Shown: in pieces, positions 1 to 7,103 of the stretch
Layout of the letters: each line of letters begins with the position of its first letter
How positions within the stretch are numbered: the first letter of the stretch is position 1
Assembly (NCBI GenBank): GCA_963742795.1
Contig: CAVUNL010000032.1
Location: 310,001 to 374,000, forward strand
Direction of reading: 5' to 3'
Source of the DNA: Palsa-504 sp963742795
GTDB taxonomy: Bacteria; Actinomycetota; Actinomycetes; Streptosporangiales; Streptosporangiaceae
Length of the DNA: 64,000 nucleotides
The notes under the pieces: generated by a model
Told to the model about the DNA's origin: nothing
The model's input: the letters and a program-made list of their open reading frames with translations, nothing else
Databases searched by the model: none
Program-made: the position numbers and the translations under genes

Positions 1-18
1 GACAGGACTGGGGCGGAT

Positions 19-183
19 AGGCTGGGGTCCTGTGGCTGCCGCCTCCTGGGGGCAGCGAGCCAGCGCCTGTGAACGGCATGGCGCGGGTCCCGGCCGTCGT
101 CACGGTCGTGCAGCGCCCCCCGGCTGGGGTGCCGACCCCGTAACCGCCACGTGCTGAGCTGGCAGATTCCCTGGCGGCGGCCT
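19..183. other. upstream region, no supported gene
   Basis: The first ~180 bases hold only a short plus-strand open frame ending at a TAA near 143, with no family resemblance. It may be the tail of an upstream gene or the leader of the GAF-ANTAR gene. Confidence 0.3.
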
Positions 184-915
184 ATGCGCGCTGGAGCCAT
201 CATCACCGGAACACCACTTGACCCGCTCGTGGCCTTCGCCGAGCTCGGCCGGATGAAGCTGGGTGAAAGCGACCTGCAGGCCGTCCTCGGCCGGGTCGCG
301 GAGCTGGCCAGGCAGACGCTGCCCGGCGTGGTCGCCGCCTCGGTCACCCTGGTCGAGTCCGACCGGGCCTTCACCGCGGCTTTCGCCGGCCAGCTGGCCC
401 TGGACCTGGACGAGACGCAGTACCAGGAGGGCTTCGGCCCCTGCCTCGAGGTCGCCCAGTCGGCGGGAACCGTCGCCGTGCCCGACATGGCGGCAGAGAC
501 CCGCTGGCCAGCATTCGCCCGCCAAGCCCTCGCCGCCGGGGTGCACTCCTCCCTGTCGGTGGCACTGCCTCTCCAGGAAGCCGTCCTCGGCGCACTCAAT
601 ATCTACGCCGTCCAGCCCGCCGTCTTCGACCGGGACGCGGTCGAGCTGGCCCGGACCTTCGCCGGGTACGCCGCCGTCGCCATCGCCAACGCCCGCCTGT
701 ACCAGAGCACTGCGACGCTGGCTGAGGACATGCGGCGGGCGATGGAAACCCGCGCCGTCATCGAGCAGGCCAAGGGCATCCTCGTCGCCCAGCAGCACTG
801 CACCCCCGAACAGGCCTTCGAAATGCTCACCCGGCTTTCCCAGGCCACCCACCGCAAGCTCCGCGACTGTGCCGCCGACCTCGTCACCAGCACAGCCGAA
901 GACCGCGCCGGATAA
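184..915 (+). CDS. GAF and ANTAR domain-containing regulator
   Basis: Predicted cytoplasmic sensor and RNA-binding antiterminator of about 243 residues. Residues ~30-165 form a GAF sensor domain. Residues ~180-235 match the ANTAR helical bundle (VIEQAKGILVAQ, then EMLTRLSQATHRKLRD), which in known family members binds paired hairpins in leader RNA to block termination. This single-chain GAF-ANTAR layout is common in actinomycetes, and the ligand cannot be read from sequence. I start at ATG 184 because the protein fits the family from there; a GTG at 151 would add eleven unremarkable residues. The downstream desaturase is convergent, so no operon is evident. A long antisense open frame lies across it and is a high-GC shadow. 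Confidence 0.88.
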   Translation: MRAGAIITGTPLDPLVAFAELGRMKLGESDLQAVLGRVAELARQTLPGVVAASVTLVESDRAFTAAFAGQLALDLDETQYQEGFGPCLEVAQSAGTVAVPDMAAETRWPAFARQALAAGVHSSLSVALPLQEAVLGALNIYAVQPAVFDRDAVELARTFAGYAAVAIANARLYQSTATLAEDMRRAMETRAVIEQAKGILVAQQHCTPEQAFEMLTRLSQATHRKLRDCAADLVTSTAEDRAG

Positions 916-957
916 CCCTCTCTCATCCGGGCAGCACCAAAAGACCGCATGCCGGGT

Positions 958-2040
958 TCAGTCAGGACCGAGGCTGGCGGCTGCTCCAGCGTCGCTGAGG
1001 TGCTGGACGATCTGGCGGAATGACTCGACGAAGCTTTCTTCGCGGTAACCGAGATCGGTCGCTACGCAGAAATCCCTGACCAGGCCCTGGACCCGCCACA
1101 GATTCGGCCGAGGCATCGACTCGAATAGGTGATGCTCGATCTGGTAGTTAAGGCCGCCGAGCATGAAGGTGGTAAACCGGCCGCCCCTGACATTTCGGGC
1201 CGTGACCACCTGGCGGCGGGCAAAGCCGGCCGCCGTTGCGGATTCGATGATCGGCATCCCTTTGTGGTTGGGCGCGAAACTGATGCCCAGGTACACCGAG
1301 AAAACCGCCTGCTGTACGACGACGAAAGCGAGTGCCTTGAGCGGGGAGAGCACCCACAGCACCACCGTCAGGTACAGCGCGGCATGCAGCATGATGAGAG
1401 AGGCTTCTACTGCCGAGGCACGGTCTCGCCGGCCCAGAAGCCGCTTGATCCCGAGTACGTGCAAGCCGACGCTTCGCAGCAGCATGAGCGGGAAGAAAAG
1501 CGGCGCCTGCCAGCGTGCCAGCCACGATGCGAGAGCGCCGCGCCCGCTTCCCGGCGCGCCAGACGAGGCCAGGACGACTCCTTCGCCGATATCGGGGTCG
1601 AGGCCCACCTCGTTGGGGTGCGCGTGGTGAGCGCTGTGCTTGGGCACCCACCAGCCGAAGCTCAGCCCGATGAGCGCGTTTCCCACGATGAGGCCGAGCA
1701 GGCGATTGCGCCGGCGCGCGCCGAAAACCTGGTTGTGCCCCGCATCATGGCCTAGGAAGCCCAACTGGGTGAACATCATCCCCACCAGCGGGGCGACGGC
1801 CAGGGCCGCCCACGAGTTGCCGACCATGACGAACAGGGCCCATCCAGCGAAGAAGGCGACAATCGTCAGGGTGATCTTCACCCGGTAGTAGCCCGGCCTG
1901 CGGTCGAGCAGACCCATCGCCCGCACCTGCCGCGCCAGTGCACGATAGCTAGCCGTCGAAGGATCGACGGCGGCAGGCAGCCCGCCTGCAACTGAGGTGC
2001 GGCCGGGCGCCAGGGCAAGAAAGTCGGGTGCTGTGGTCAT
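958..2040 (-). CDS. membrane fatty acid desaturase
   Basis: Integral-membrane di-iron acyl desaturase of about 360 residues. The three family histidine boxes are visible: HDAGH near residue 98, HSAHH near 135 and QIEHH near 300. The last has glutamine as its first residue, as in front-end and linoleoyl-CoA-type desaturases. Hydrophobic stretches between boxes 1 and 3 give the usual four-helix hairpins. The reaction would be O2-dependent introduction of a double bond into an acyl-CoA or acyl-lipid chain, with electrons from ferredoxin or a reductase not encoded here. ATG 2040 (MTTAPDF) is preferred over the start 36 bases upstream, which adds a non-conserved tail. Substrate and double-bond position are unknown. 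Confidence 0.9.
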   Translation of the reverse strand: MTTAPDFLALAPGRTSVAGGLPAAVDPSTASYRALARQVRAMGLLDRRPGYYRVKITLTIVAFFAGWALFVMVGNSWAALAVAPLVGMMFTQLGFLGHDAGHNQVFGARRRNRLLGLIVGNALIGLSFGWWVPKHSAHHAHPNEVGLDPDIGEGVVLASSGAPGSGRGALASWLARWQAPLFFPLMLLRSVGLHVLGIKRLLGRRDRASAVEASLIMLHAALYLTVVLWVLSPLKALAFVVVQQAVFSVYLGISFAPNHKGMPIIESATAAGFARRQVVTARNVRGGRFTTFMLGGLNYQIEHHLFESMPRPNLWRVQGLVRDFCVATDLGYREESFVESFRQIVQHLSDAGAAASLGPD

Positions 2041-2089
2041 CGTCGCTCTGTCCTCCCGGGCGTCTGCCGAGCACATCGCTCGGGCTTAC

Positions 2090-2149
2090 GTCGCCAGGGT
2101 CTGGAGCAACGAGGCCGCCGTCGCCAGGGTCTGGAGCAACGTGGCCGCG
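2090..2149. repeat. tandem 30-bp direct repeat (2 copies)
   Basis: Two adjacent 30-base units (2090-2119 and 2120-2149) share GTCGCCAGGGTCTGGAGCAA and differ at only two positions near the end. They lie just upstream of the desaturase start. This could be a slipped duplication or a repeated regulator site. Confidence 0.7.
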
Positions 2150-2231
2150 GCCAGGGCCTACCCGCCATGACCGCACCAGTTCTACGGTACCTCCACCAGA
2201 CGGGCCCGCAAGGCCCACGCCAGGCGAGGTC

Positions 2232-2336
2232 TCACCCGGCGGGCGGGCGGTAGACGTGGAGCACCGCGCCATCGGCGTACCCCCGCGCCTCGATGAGGTC
2301 GAGCACTGCCTGGCAGCCTGTGATCACCGCCGGCAT
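2232..2336 (-). CDS. short hypothetical ORF or gene remnant
   Basis: An open frame of 34 residues starting with ATG at 2336 and reading ..AVLDLIEARGYADGAVLHVY.. has a plausible helix-strand pattern and typical high-GC codon use. It continues upstream in frame without a clear ribosome site. It may be the last residues of a truncated gene rather than a real small protein. No family is recognised. Confidence 0.22.
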   Translation of the reverse strand: MPAVITGCQAVLDLIEARGYADGAVLHVYRPPAG

Positions 2337-2374
2337 CGCCCAGGTCGGCTGGCCGGACAAGCCGGCCGGCGGAA

Positions 2375-2424
2375 ACCACCGGCCGTTCGGCTAAAAAATC
2401 CTTTCATTCCGAACGGTCCGTGGT
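2375..2424. repeat. palindromic repeat, copy 1
   Basis: Inverted repeat with outer arms ACCAC/GTGGT and inner arms CCGTTCGG/CCGAACGG around an AT-rich loop. The same arms and AT-rich centre recur at 6868-6919 and 18098-18149, where they form the middle of a ~286-bp element. Here the flanks are degenerate. It lies in the intergenic region before the NlpC/P60 gene. Confidence 0.6.
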
Positions 2425-2497
2425 TCTCCTGGACCGTCCAGGGCCCGCGCGGCCCGGCGTCGGGCTGCCGGGAACGCTGGCGCCAGCCCGTAATAGT

Positions 2498-2516
2498 TCC
2501 GTGATATCTCCGTGAT
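2498..2516 (+). promoter_or_regulatory. direct repeat upstream of NlpC/P60 gene
   Basis: Two copies of TCCGTGAT (2498-2505 and 2509-2516) are spaced 11 bases apart, about one helical turn, some 70 bases before the NlpC/P60 start. A third, weaker GCGTGATCC lies at ~2547. This spacing suits a same-face DNA-binding protein; the regulator is unknown. Confidence 0.28.
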
Positions 2517-2584
2517 CCGGTTGAGGCGCCGGATGACCCGTCGCTAGCGTGATCCCGGACATGCAAAGGGAGCACGACAGCTAC

Positions 2585-3610
2585 ATGAACACAGTGCGGA
2601 CGAGAGCCTTCACGATGCGGCGGGCCGCCGCCGTCGCGGCCGGGCTGGCCGTATTGGGCGGACTGGCCGTCTACGGCGGGATCGCCGGCGCGTCGCCGCC
2701 GCCGACCGTCGGCCAGGTCCAGGCCAAGATCAACCAGCTCACCTCGCAGTTCGACCGGGTCAGCGTGCAGCTCGACCAGGCCAGCCAGCAGCTGTCCACC
2801 GCCCGGTCCCGGCTGTCCCAGGTACACGCCCGCCTGAACGACGCCGATGCCCAGTTCCGGACGGCCCAGGCCAGCGTGGCGCAGAACGCGGCCGCGGCCT
2901 TCGAGGACAGCGGGGCGACGTCCGTCGCGGGCGTGCTCACCTCGGGCGACCCGTCGGCGATCCTGCAGCAGGGGTCGCTGCTGATGGAGCTGTCCGGCAT
3001 GCGGAACGCCCAGACGCAGCAGCTCCTCACCGACGCCCGCGAACTGGCCAGCGTCGAACAGCAGATGCAGCGCACCGAGGACGGGGTCGCCGCCCTCAAG
3101 AGCCAGCTCGCCGCCCAGAAGAAATCCCTGGGCGGACTCATCACCACCGAGAAGGCCACCCTGGCCAGCCTGACCGTGCCGCAGCAGCAGACGGTCACGA
3201 CCAACTCGATCGGAGCCGGCGGCACGACCACGGCCACCTACGCCGGGCCGACCTCGAGCCAGGGGGACCGGGCCGTCGCATTCGCCTACGCCCAGCTCGG
3301 CAAGCCCTACCAGTGGGGCGCGACCGGGCCGGGCAGCTTCGACTGCTCCGGGCTGGCCCAGGCAGCCTGGGCCGCGGCCGGGGTCGCGATCCCGCGCGAC
3401 ACCTACGAGCAGTGGGCCGCGCTGCCGCACATCGCCTCCTCGGCCATCCAGCCCGGTGACCTGCTGTACTACGACGGCATCGGTCATGTCGCCATCTACG
3501 TGGGCGACGGCTACATCATCGACGCCCCGCAGACCGGGATGGACGTGGAGAAGATCCCGATGGACACCGGCTGGTACGCGTCGACCTTCGTCGGTGCCGC
3601 CCGCCCCTAG
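2585..3610 (+). CDS. secreted NlpC/P60 peptidoglycan hydrolase
   Basis: Exported cell-wall endopeptidase of 341 residues. A basic N-terminus and hydrophobic stretch up to GASPPP form a signal peptide (~1-35). Residues ~38-190 are a Gln- and Ala-rich coiled coil (QVQAKINQLTSQFDRVS..), the usual regulatory segment in RipA-like hydrolases. The C-terminal C40 domain (~225-341) shows the catalytic Cys254 in FDCSG and His301 in GHVAIYVGDG. Such enzymes cut the D-Glu to diaminopimelate bond of stem peptides. ATG 2585 gives the normal signal peptide; an ATG at 2561 is in frame but would add eight polar residues. The gene stands alone after a ~500-base intergenic region with repeats. The coiled coil may hold the enzyme inactive until processed. 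Confidence 0.93.
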   Translation: MNTVRTRAFTMRRAAAVAAGLAVLGGLAVYGGIAGASPPPTVGQVQAKINQLTSQFDRVSVQLDQASQQLSTARSRLSQVHARLNDADAQFRTAQASVAQNAAAAFEDSGATSVAGVLTSGDPSAILQQGSLLMELSGMRNAQTQQLLTDARELASVEQQMQRTEDGVAALKSQLAAQKKSLGGLITTEKATLASLTVPQQQTVTTNSIGAGGTTTATYAGPTSSQGDRAVAFAYAQLGKPYQWGATGPGSFDCSGLAQAAWAAAGVAIPRDTYEQWAALPHIASSAIQPGDLLYYDGIGHVAIYVGDGYIIDAPQTGMDVEKIPMDTGWYASTFVGAARP

Positions 3611-3680
3611 GTCACCCGCTCGCGGCCAGTAGCCTGAGGTTTCGTGGCAAGCAGGGTCGCACCCTTGACGGGGTTTTGAA

Positions 3681-4277
3681 ATGCGTCATCAATCCGCGCC
3701 GCCGGAGGCCGTCTACATCATCCGCCACGGCGAGAAGCCAGAGGACCTCGCGCCCAAGCATCCCGCCGCGGACTCCGGCGTAGATTTCCGGGGCAATCAG
3801 AACGAGCACTCACTACCGCCACGCGGCTGGCAGCGATCCGGCGCGCTGGCGGCGCTCTTCGATCCCACGCACGGTCCGCTGCGAGCGGGACTCCGGGTTC
3901 CCCGGATGCTGATCTCGCCTTGGTACGGACACGCGAGCAAGACCGCTGACCACAGGACCCATCAGACGATCCGCGGGCTGTCTGACCGGCTCGGCGTCGA
4001 GATAACGACCGACTTCGTCAAGGGACAGGAGCCGCAGCTCGCCACTACCGTGCTGAACAGCGGCGCCGGCGCGGTGCTGATCTGCTGGGAGCACGGCCAC
4101 ATTCCGGCGCTCGCGTCGGCGCTGCCGCTGGTCAGCGGCACCGTCATCCCGAAGTCCTGGCCGGATGACCGCTACGACGTGATCTGGACGTTCACGCTAA
4201 CGGCCGATGGCAGGTACGCCTTCGGCCAGGTTCCGCAACTGCTGCTATCCGGTGACGCTGACACCGTCATCGCGTAA
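3681..4277 (+). CDS. histidine phosphatase superfamily protein
   Basis: Cytoplasmic protein of 198 residues. The histidine phosphatase motif RHGEK is near the N-terminus (YIIRHGEKPED), and a later CWEHGHIP supplies the second catalytic histidine. Between them lies an expected PHE-like segment with many charged residues. No signal peptide is seen. The substrate is not predictable, since the superfamily includes phosphoglycerate mutases, SixA-like phosphohistidine phosphatases and nucleotide phosphatases. The context (cell-wall hydrolase upstream, membrane protein convergent downstream) gives no pathway. Confidence 0.75.
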   Translation: MRHQSAPPEAVYIIRHGEKPEDLAPKHPAADSGVDFRGNQNEHSLPPRGWQRSGALAALFDPTHGPLRAGLRVPRMLISPWYGHASKTADHRTHQTIRGLSDRLGVEITTDFVKGQEPQLATTVLNSGAGAVLICWEHGHIPALASALPLVSGTVIPKSWPDDRYDVIWTFTLTADGRYAFGQVPQLLLSGDADTVIA

Positions 4278-4308
4278 GACCCTACTTGCCGTGGTAGACG
4301 GGGGGACG

Positions 4309-4683
4309 TCAGCGAACTTCGCTGTACTCGCCGCGGTCGAGCTGCAGGACGTTGGTGTAGTCGCTGCCCTCCGGCTCTGTGACGTCGGTGTACTGGCTGC
4401 TGTCCACTCGGAGGACACGGACGCTGCGCTCGGAGAGCAGCTTGCGCAGGTGCCGCATCCCGCTCATGCCCGCGAGCGCAACAGCTATGGCGGCGGCAAG
4501 GATCGAGCCGCCGGACAGCGCGAGCCCGCCGGCGACGTGTCCCAGCACCATCAGGACTACTCCGGCCAGCAGGGCCACCGGAACGGCCGCCACCAGCAGC
4601 AACGCGAGCAGCGTCACGGCGATCACGGCCTTGGCCGACCTGTCCGGCGTCCGCTCCGCGTACCAACCGGTCATCACGCTCAC
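4309..4683 (-). CDS. two-helix membrane protein, hypothetical
   Basis: A 124-residue protein with two long hydrophobic segments (~20-50 and ~53-72) followed by a hydrophilic C-terminal tail of ~50 residues with tyrosine-acidic repeats (SSQYTDVTEPEGSDYTNV). No family is recognised. The tail would be cytoplasmic if the basic segment after helix 2 (MRHLRKLLSER) is inside. The start ATG is preceded by a GAGAGGTGAG-type purine-rich stretch. A small palindrome at 4730-4745 lies 47 bases upstream and may be its operator. It is divergent from nothing and followed in the same direction only by convergent genes. Confidence 0.65.
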   Translation of the reverse strand: MSVMTGWYAERTPDRSAKAVIAVTLLALLLVAAVPVALLAGVVLMVLGHVAGGLALSGGSILAAAIAVALAGMSGMRHLRKLLSERSVRVLRVDSSQYTDVTEPEGSDYTNVLQLDRGEYSEVR

Positions 4684-4729
4684 CTCTCAAGGCCCGGAGC
4701 TCTTCAAGGACCCAGACCTACCAGAAACG

Positions 4730-4745
4730 ACACGATATGTCGTGT
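4730..4745. promoter_or_regulatory. palindromic operator candidate
   Basis: ACACGATATGTCGTGT is a perfect inverted repeat with 6-bp arms and a 4-base spacer, in AT-rich DNA upstream of the minus-strand membrane protein gene. It is likely a repressor site. The repressor is unknown, though PadR- or TetR-type proteins use operators of this sort. Confidence 0.42.
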
Positions 4746-4834
4746 TTTCTACGTCAACGCACCTCTCGATCAGAATCATCCCGTGACCGTCCGGCGCGCT
4801 GACCGCGGGCGGACAGCGGGCTGCGCGGCGCCGG

Positions 4835-5320
4835 TTAGACGTCTTCGTGATCATCAAGGCGCGGGCCTCGCTGTTCCGAGCGGTCCTGCCGGTGACGGCG
4901 GCGGCCCAGGCACCCGATGACGAGCAGCACCACCAAGATCGGCACCAGCGGGTGGAAGTTCGGCCCCGGGGCGGCGAAGGCGGGGTGGGCGCGAAGGCTG
5001 TGCTGGCTGTAGGCGAAGACGACGAGGCTGACGAGGACGCCGACCAGGACAGGCGCGGCCATGCCGGTCCGCACGGCGGGCGCCGGGCCGGGCGGGGGCG
5101 GGCTGGTCACGGCGGCCCTGTCCCGCGGCAAGTCGGCGAACAGGGCGGCCAGCTCTTTGCCGGTCCGGGCCTGCAGGGCCTGGCCCGACCGCTCGTCGAA
5201 CTCGCCGGCAGTGAGCCGGCCAGCCTGGAAGTGCTCGCTCAGCTCCGAGATGGCGCGGTCGCGGTCGGCGTCGGATACGCGCAGATCACCGGCCGAGGAG
5301 GCCGGTGTGACGGTGTGCAC
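4835..5320 (-). CDS. DUF1707 SHOCT-like membrane protein
   Basis: Protein of 161 residues. Residues ~10-60 form the actinobacterial DUF1707 domain (LRVSDADRDRAISELSEHF.. then ELAALFADLP), a short helical module usually found at the cytoplasmic N-terminus of small membrane proteins. Two transmembrane segments follow (~85-105 and ~120-140), then a strongly basic and acidic tail. I chose GTG 5320 because AGAAGGAG sits eight bases upstream and the DUF1707 domain begins nine residues in; a longer frame exists but has no ribosome site. Its role is unknown. Together with the neighbouring membrane protein and the SPFH gene it forms a group of small envelope proteins. Confidence 0.85.
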   Translation of the reverse strand: MHTVTPASSAGDLRVSDADRDRAISELSEHFQAGRLTAGEFDERSGQALQARTGKELAALFADLPRDRAAVTSPPPPGPAPAVRTGMAAPVLVGVLVSLVVFAYSQHSLRAHPAFAAPGPNFHPLVPILVVLLVIGCLGRRRHRQDRSEQRGPRLDDHEDV

Positions 5321-5561
5321 GAGGCACGCTCCTTCTGGCGACGTTCGGGGTACGACTGACGGTACGCCGCGGCGGGCATGGCCGCATCGGCCCACGAGCT
5401 GACTTTGGTAAGAGATTTCCGCACCGCGGATCATCCTGAGGAACTACGCCCTGCGGTGCGAGACCCGGCCGGGGGCGCAAGGTCACCGCGCAGTCCACTA
5501 CGAAGACCACGGCGCGGGCCAGCCCGCGCGTCGTCGTCGCTGTCCGGGCGACTGCGTCCGG

Positions 5562-6509
5562 CTACGGCAATTCGACGGCGGCGGCCAGCTTGCCGTTGCT
5601 TACCTGCACGGGCAGCTGGGGGATCGGCGGGACCTCGGGTATCTCAAGCGGCGCTTTGCTCGTGATCTCGGCCTCGGCCGCATCCTCATCGCCGAAGTCC
5701 GCGAGTGACGCCGAATCCTCGGCCGAGGTCCCGTCGCCCGCAGGCGCCTGCGGCGTCAACCTGTCGAAGAACCGGAGCAGCTCGACCGGTACCGGCATGA
5801 CCAGCGTGCTGTTCTTTTCCGCGGCGACCTCGACCACGGTCTGCAGCAGCCGCAGTTGCAGTGCGGCCGGGTCGCGGGCCATGACGTGGGCTGCCGCGGC
5901 GAGGCGCTTGGAGGCCTGGTACTCGCCGTCGGCGGTAATGATCCGCGCCCGGCGTTCGCGTTCCGCCTCGGCCTGCCGGGACATCGATCGCTTCATGTTG
6001 TCGGGCAGCGACACGTCCTTGAGCTCGACCCGCTCGACCCTGACGCCCCACGGGCCCTCGGTCGGCTCGTCGATGATCCGGCGCAGCTCCCGGTTCACCG
6101 AATCCCGCTCGGCCAGCAGCTGGTCCATCTCGGACTGGCCGATGATCGACCGGAGCGAGGTCTGCGCCTGCTGGGAGATGGCGAACATGTAATTCTGCAC
6201 GTTGATCGTCGCCTTGATCGGGTCGACTACCCGGAAGTAGACCACGGCATCGACCCGGACGGTCACGTTGTCTTTGGTGATGCCTTCCTGAGCCGGGACG
6301 GCCATGGCGACGATCTGCATGTTGACCTTCTGCATGCGGTCGCCGACCGGCCGGATCAGGGTCAGCCCGGCGCCACGGGTCCCCGGTAGCACCCTTCCGA
6401 ACCTGAAAATGATGCCCTGCTCGTACTGCTGCACGACCTTGAACGAGCGGCCGGCCGCGATGAGCCCGGCCACGACGAGTATCACCAGGATGACCACCAG
6501 GGCGACCAT
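5562..6509 (-). CDS. SPFH/band 7 family protein (slipin type)
   Basis: Membrane-anchored stomatin/prohibitin-like protein of ~315 residues. An N-terminal hydrophobic anchor (VALVVILVILVVAGLIAAG) is followed by the SPFH domain (~30-230: QQYEQGIIFRFGRV.., RVDAVVYFRVVDP, SEMDQLLAERD) and a coiled coil rich in Ala/Glu/Arg (RQAEAERERRARII). The acidic, proline-rich tail has no known domain. Family members oligomerise into lipid microdomain scaffolds and often pair with NfeD; no NfeD gene is adjacent here. ATG 6509 is preceded by GAAGAGG eight bases upstream; an in-frame ATG at 6530 is possible. The 5' region is a ~560-base intergenic stretch. Confidence 0.9.
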   Translation of the reverse strand: MVALVVILVILVVAGLIAAGRSFKVVQQYEQGIIFRFGRVLPGTRGAGLTLIRPVGDRMQKVNMQIVAMAVPAQEGITKDNVTVRVDAVVYFRVVDPIKATINVQNYMFAISQQAQTSLRSIIGQSEMDQLLAERDSVNRELRRIIDEPTEGPWGVRVERVELKDVSLPDNMKRSMSRQAEAERERRARIITADGEYQASKRLAAAAHVMARDPAALQLRLLQTVVEVAAEKNSTLVMPVPVELLRFFDRLTPQAPAGDGTSAEDSASLADFGDEDAAEAEITSKAPLEIPEVPPIPQLPVQVSNGKLAAAVELP

Positions 6510-6530
6510 CACCAACACCTCTTCTTTCAT

Positions 6531-6777
6531 GGCGCCGTGGTAGCCTGGCCGCCCTCGGCGGCTAGTCCCCGGTGCCTGCTCTCAGTTTATCTACGCATCC
6601 GAGAACTGGCAAAATATTTCTAGAAACTGTGATCCAGCTATCAAGGGTCGCCGATACGCTGACAGGGGTGACGCAGAGCTCCACGTTGACGCGTTCGCGC
6701 CACCGGCTGGCGGCTGCACCGTCATCGGGACCTGCATGGGAGCCTCCACCTGATCAGCGAATCCTCACCCAGCCTCG
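6531..6777. other. intergenic region, no supported gene
   Basis: AT-richer DNA around 6595-6640 (TATCTACGCATCC.., AAAATATTTCTAGAAA) could hold promoters for the minus-strand SPFH gene. A 96-codon plus-strand frame at 6572-6862 has no family match and runs into the repeat element, so it is not called. Confidence 0.35.
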
Positions 6778-7063
6778 GCGTCGCCAGGGTGAGCGGTCAA
6801 CGCACGATCGGGGTGATCCGCCGCCGATGACCAGCGCGGCGCGGCTGAGGGCAGGCCCGTGACAGGCACCACGGCCCGTTCGGAATATAAAGAACTCCAA
6901 TGTCCCGAACGGGCAGTGGCGCGCCGCGCCGGCACCGGTGACCGCTCCGGCCGGCCACGCTGCGCGGCAGCAGTCCCGGCCGGATTGAAATGTCGGCAGT
7001 AGCTTCTGGCGCCCGATCCCCTCAACCGGGTGACGGCCGCTCACCCTGCTGGACGGCAGCCTG
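6778..7063. mobile_element. MITE-like element, copy A (~286 bp)
   Basis: Non-coding element bounded by imperfect terminal inverted repeats. The left end carries CAGGGTGAGCGGTC (6785-6798). The right end, read on the opposite strand, is CAGGGTGAGCGGCCGTCACC (rc of 7030-7049), followed inward by GGTTGAGGGGATCGGGCGCC. A strong palindrome (6868-6919) sits at offset 90. Copy B at 18010-18295 has the same length, ends and palindrome offset. No transposase is inside. The right end lies only ~40 bases before the MFS start, so it may supply or disrupt that promoter. The element type is inferred from structure alone. Confidence 0.6.
6868..6919. repeat. palindromic repeat, copy 2
   Basis: Arms GCCCGTTCGG (6874-6883) and CCGAACGGGC (6905-6914) flank a 21-base AT-rich loop, with outer CCAC/GTGG. 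It is the core of MITE-like copy A and matches 2375-2424 and 18098-18149. Transcripts through it would fold into a stable hairpin. Confidence 0.7.
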
Positions 7064-7103
7064 GGCCCAAACCGGAAAACCAGCTCCTAAGGAGGAGATC
7101 ATC

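Noticed and set aside
2426..2584. Riboswitch (c-di-AMP type) before the NlpC/P60 gene
   Set aside because: Such switches precede many actinomycete cell-wall hydrolase genes, but I could not place the conserved core; only short direct repeats are visible.
6572..6862. 96-codon plus-strand frame
   Set aside because: No ribosome site or family match and it runs into the MITE-like repeat.
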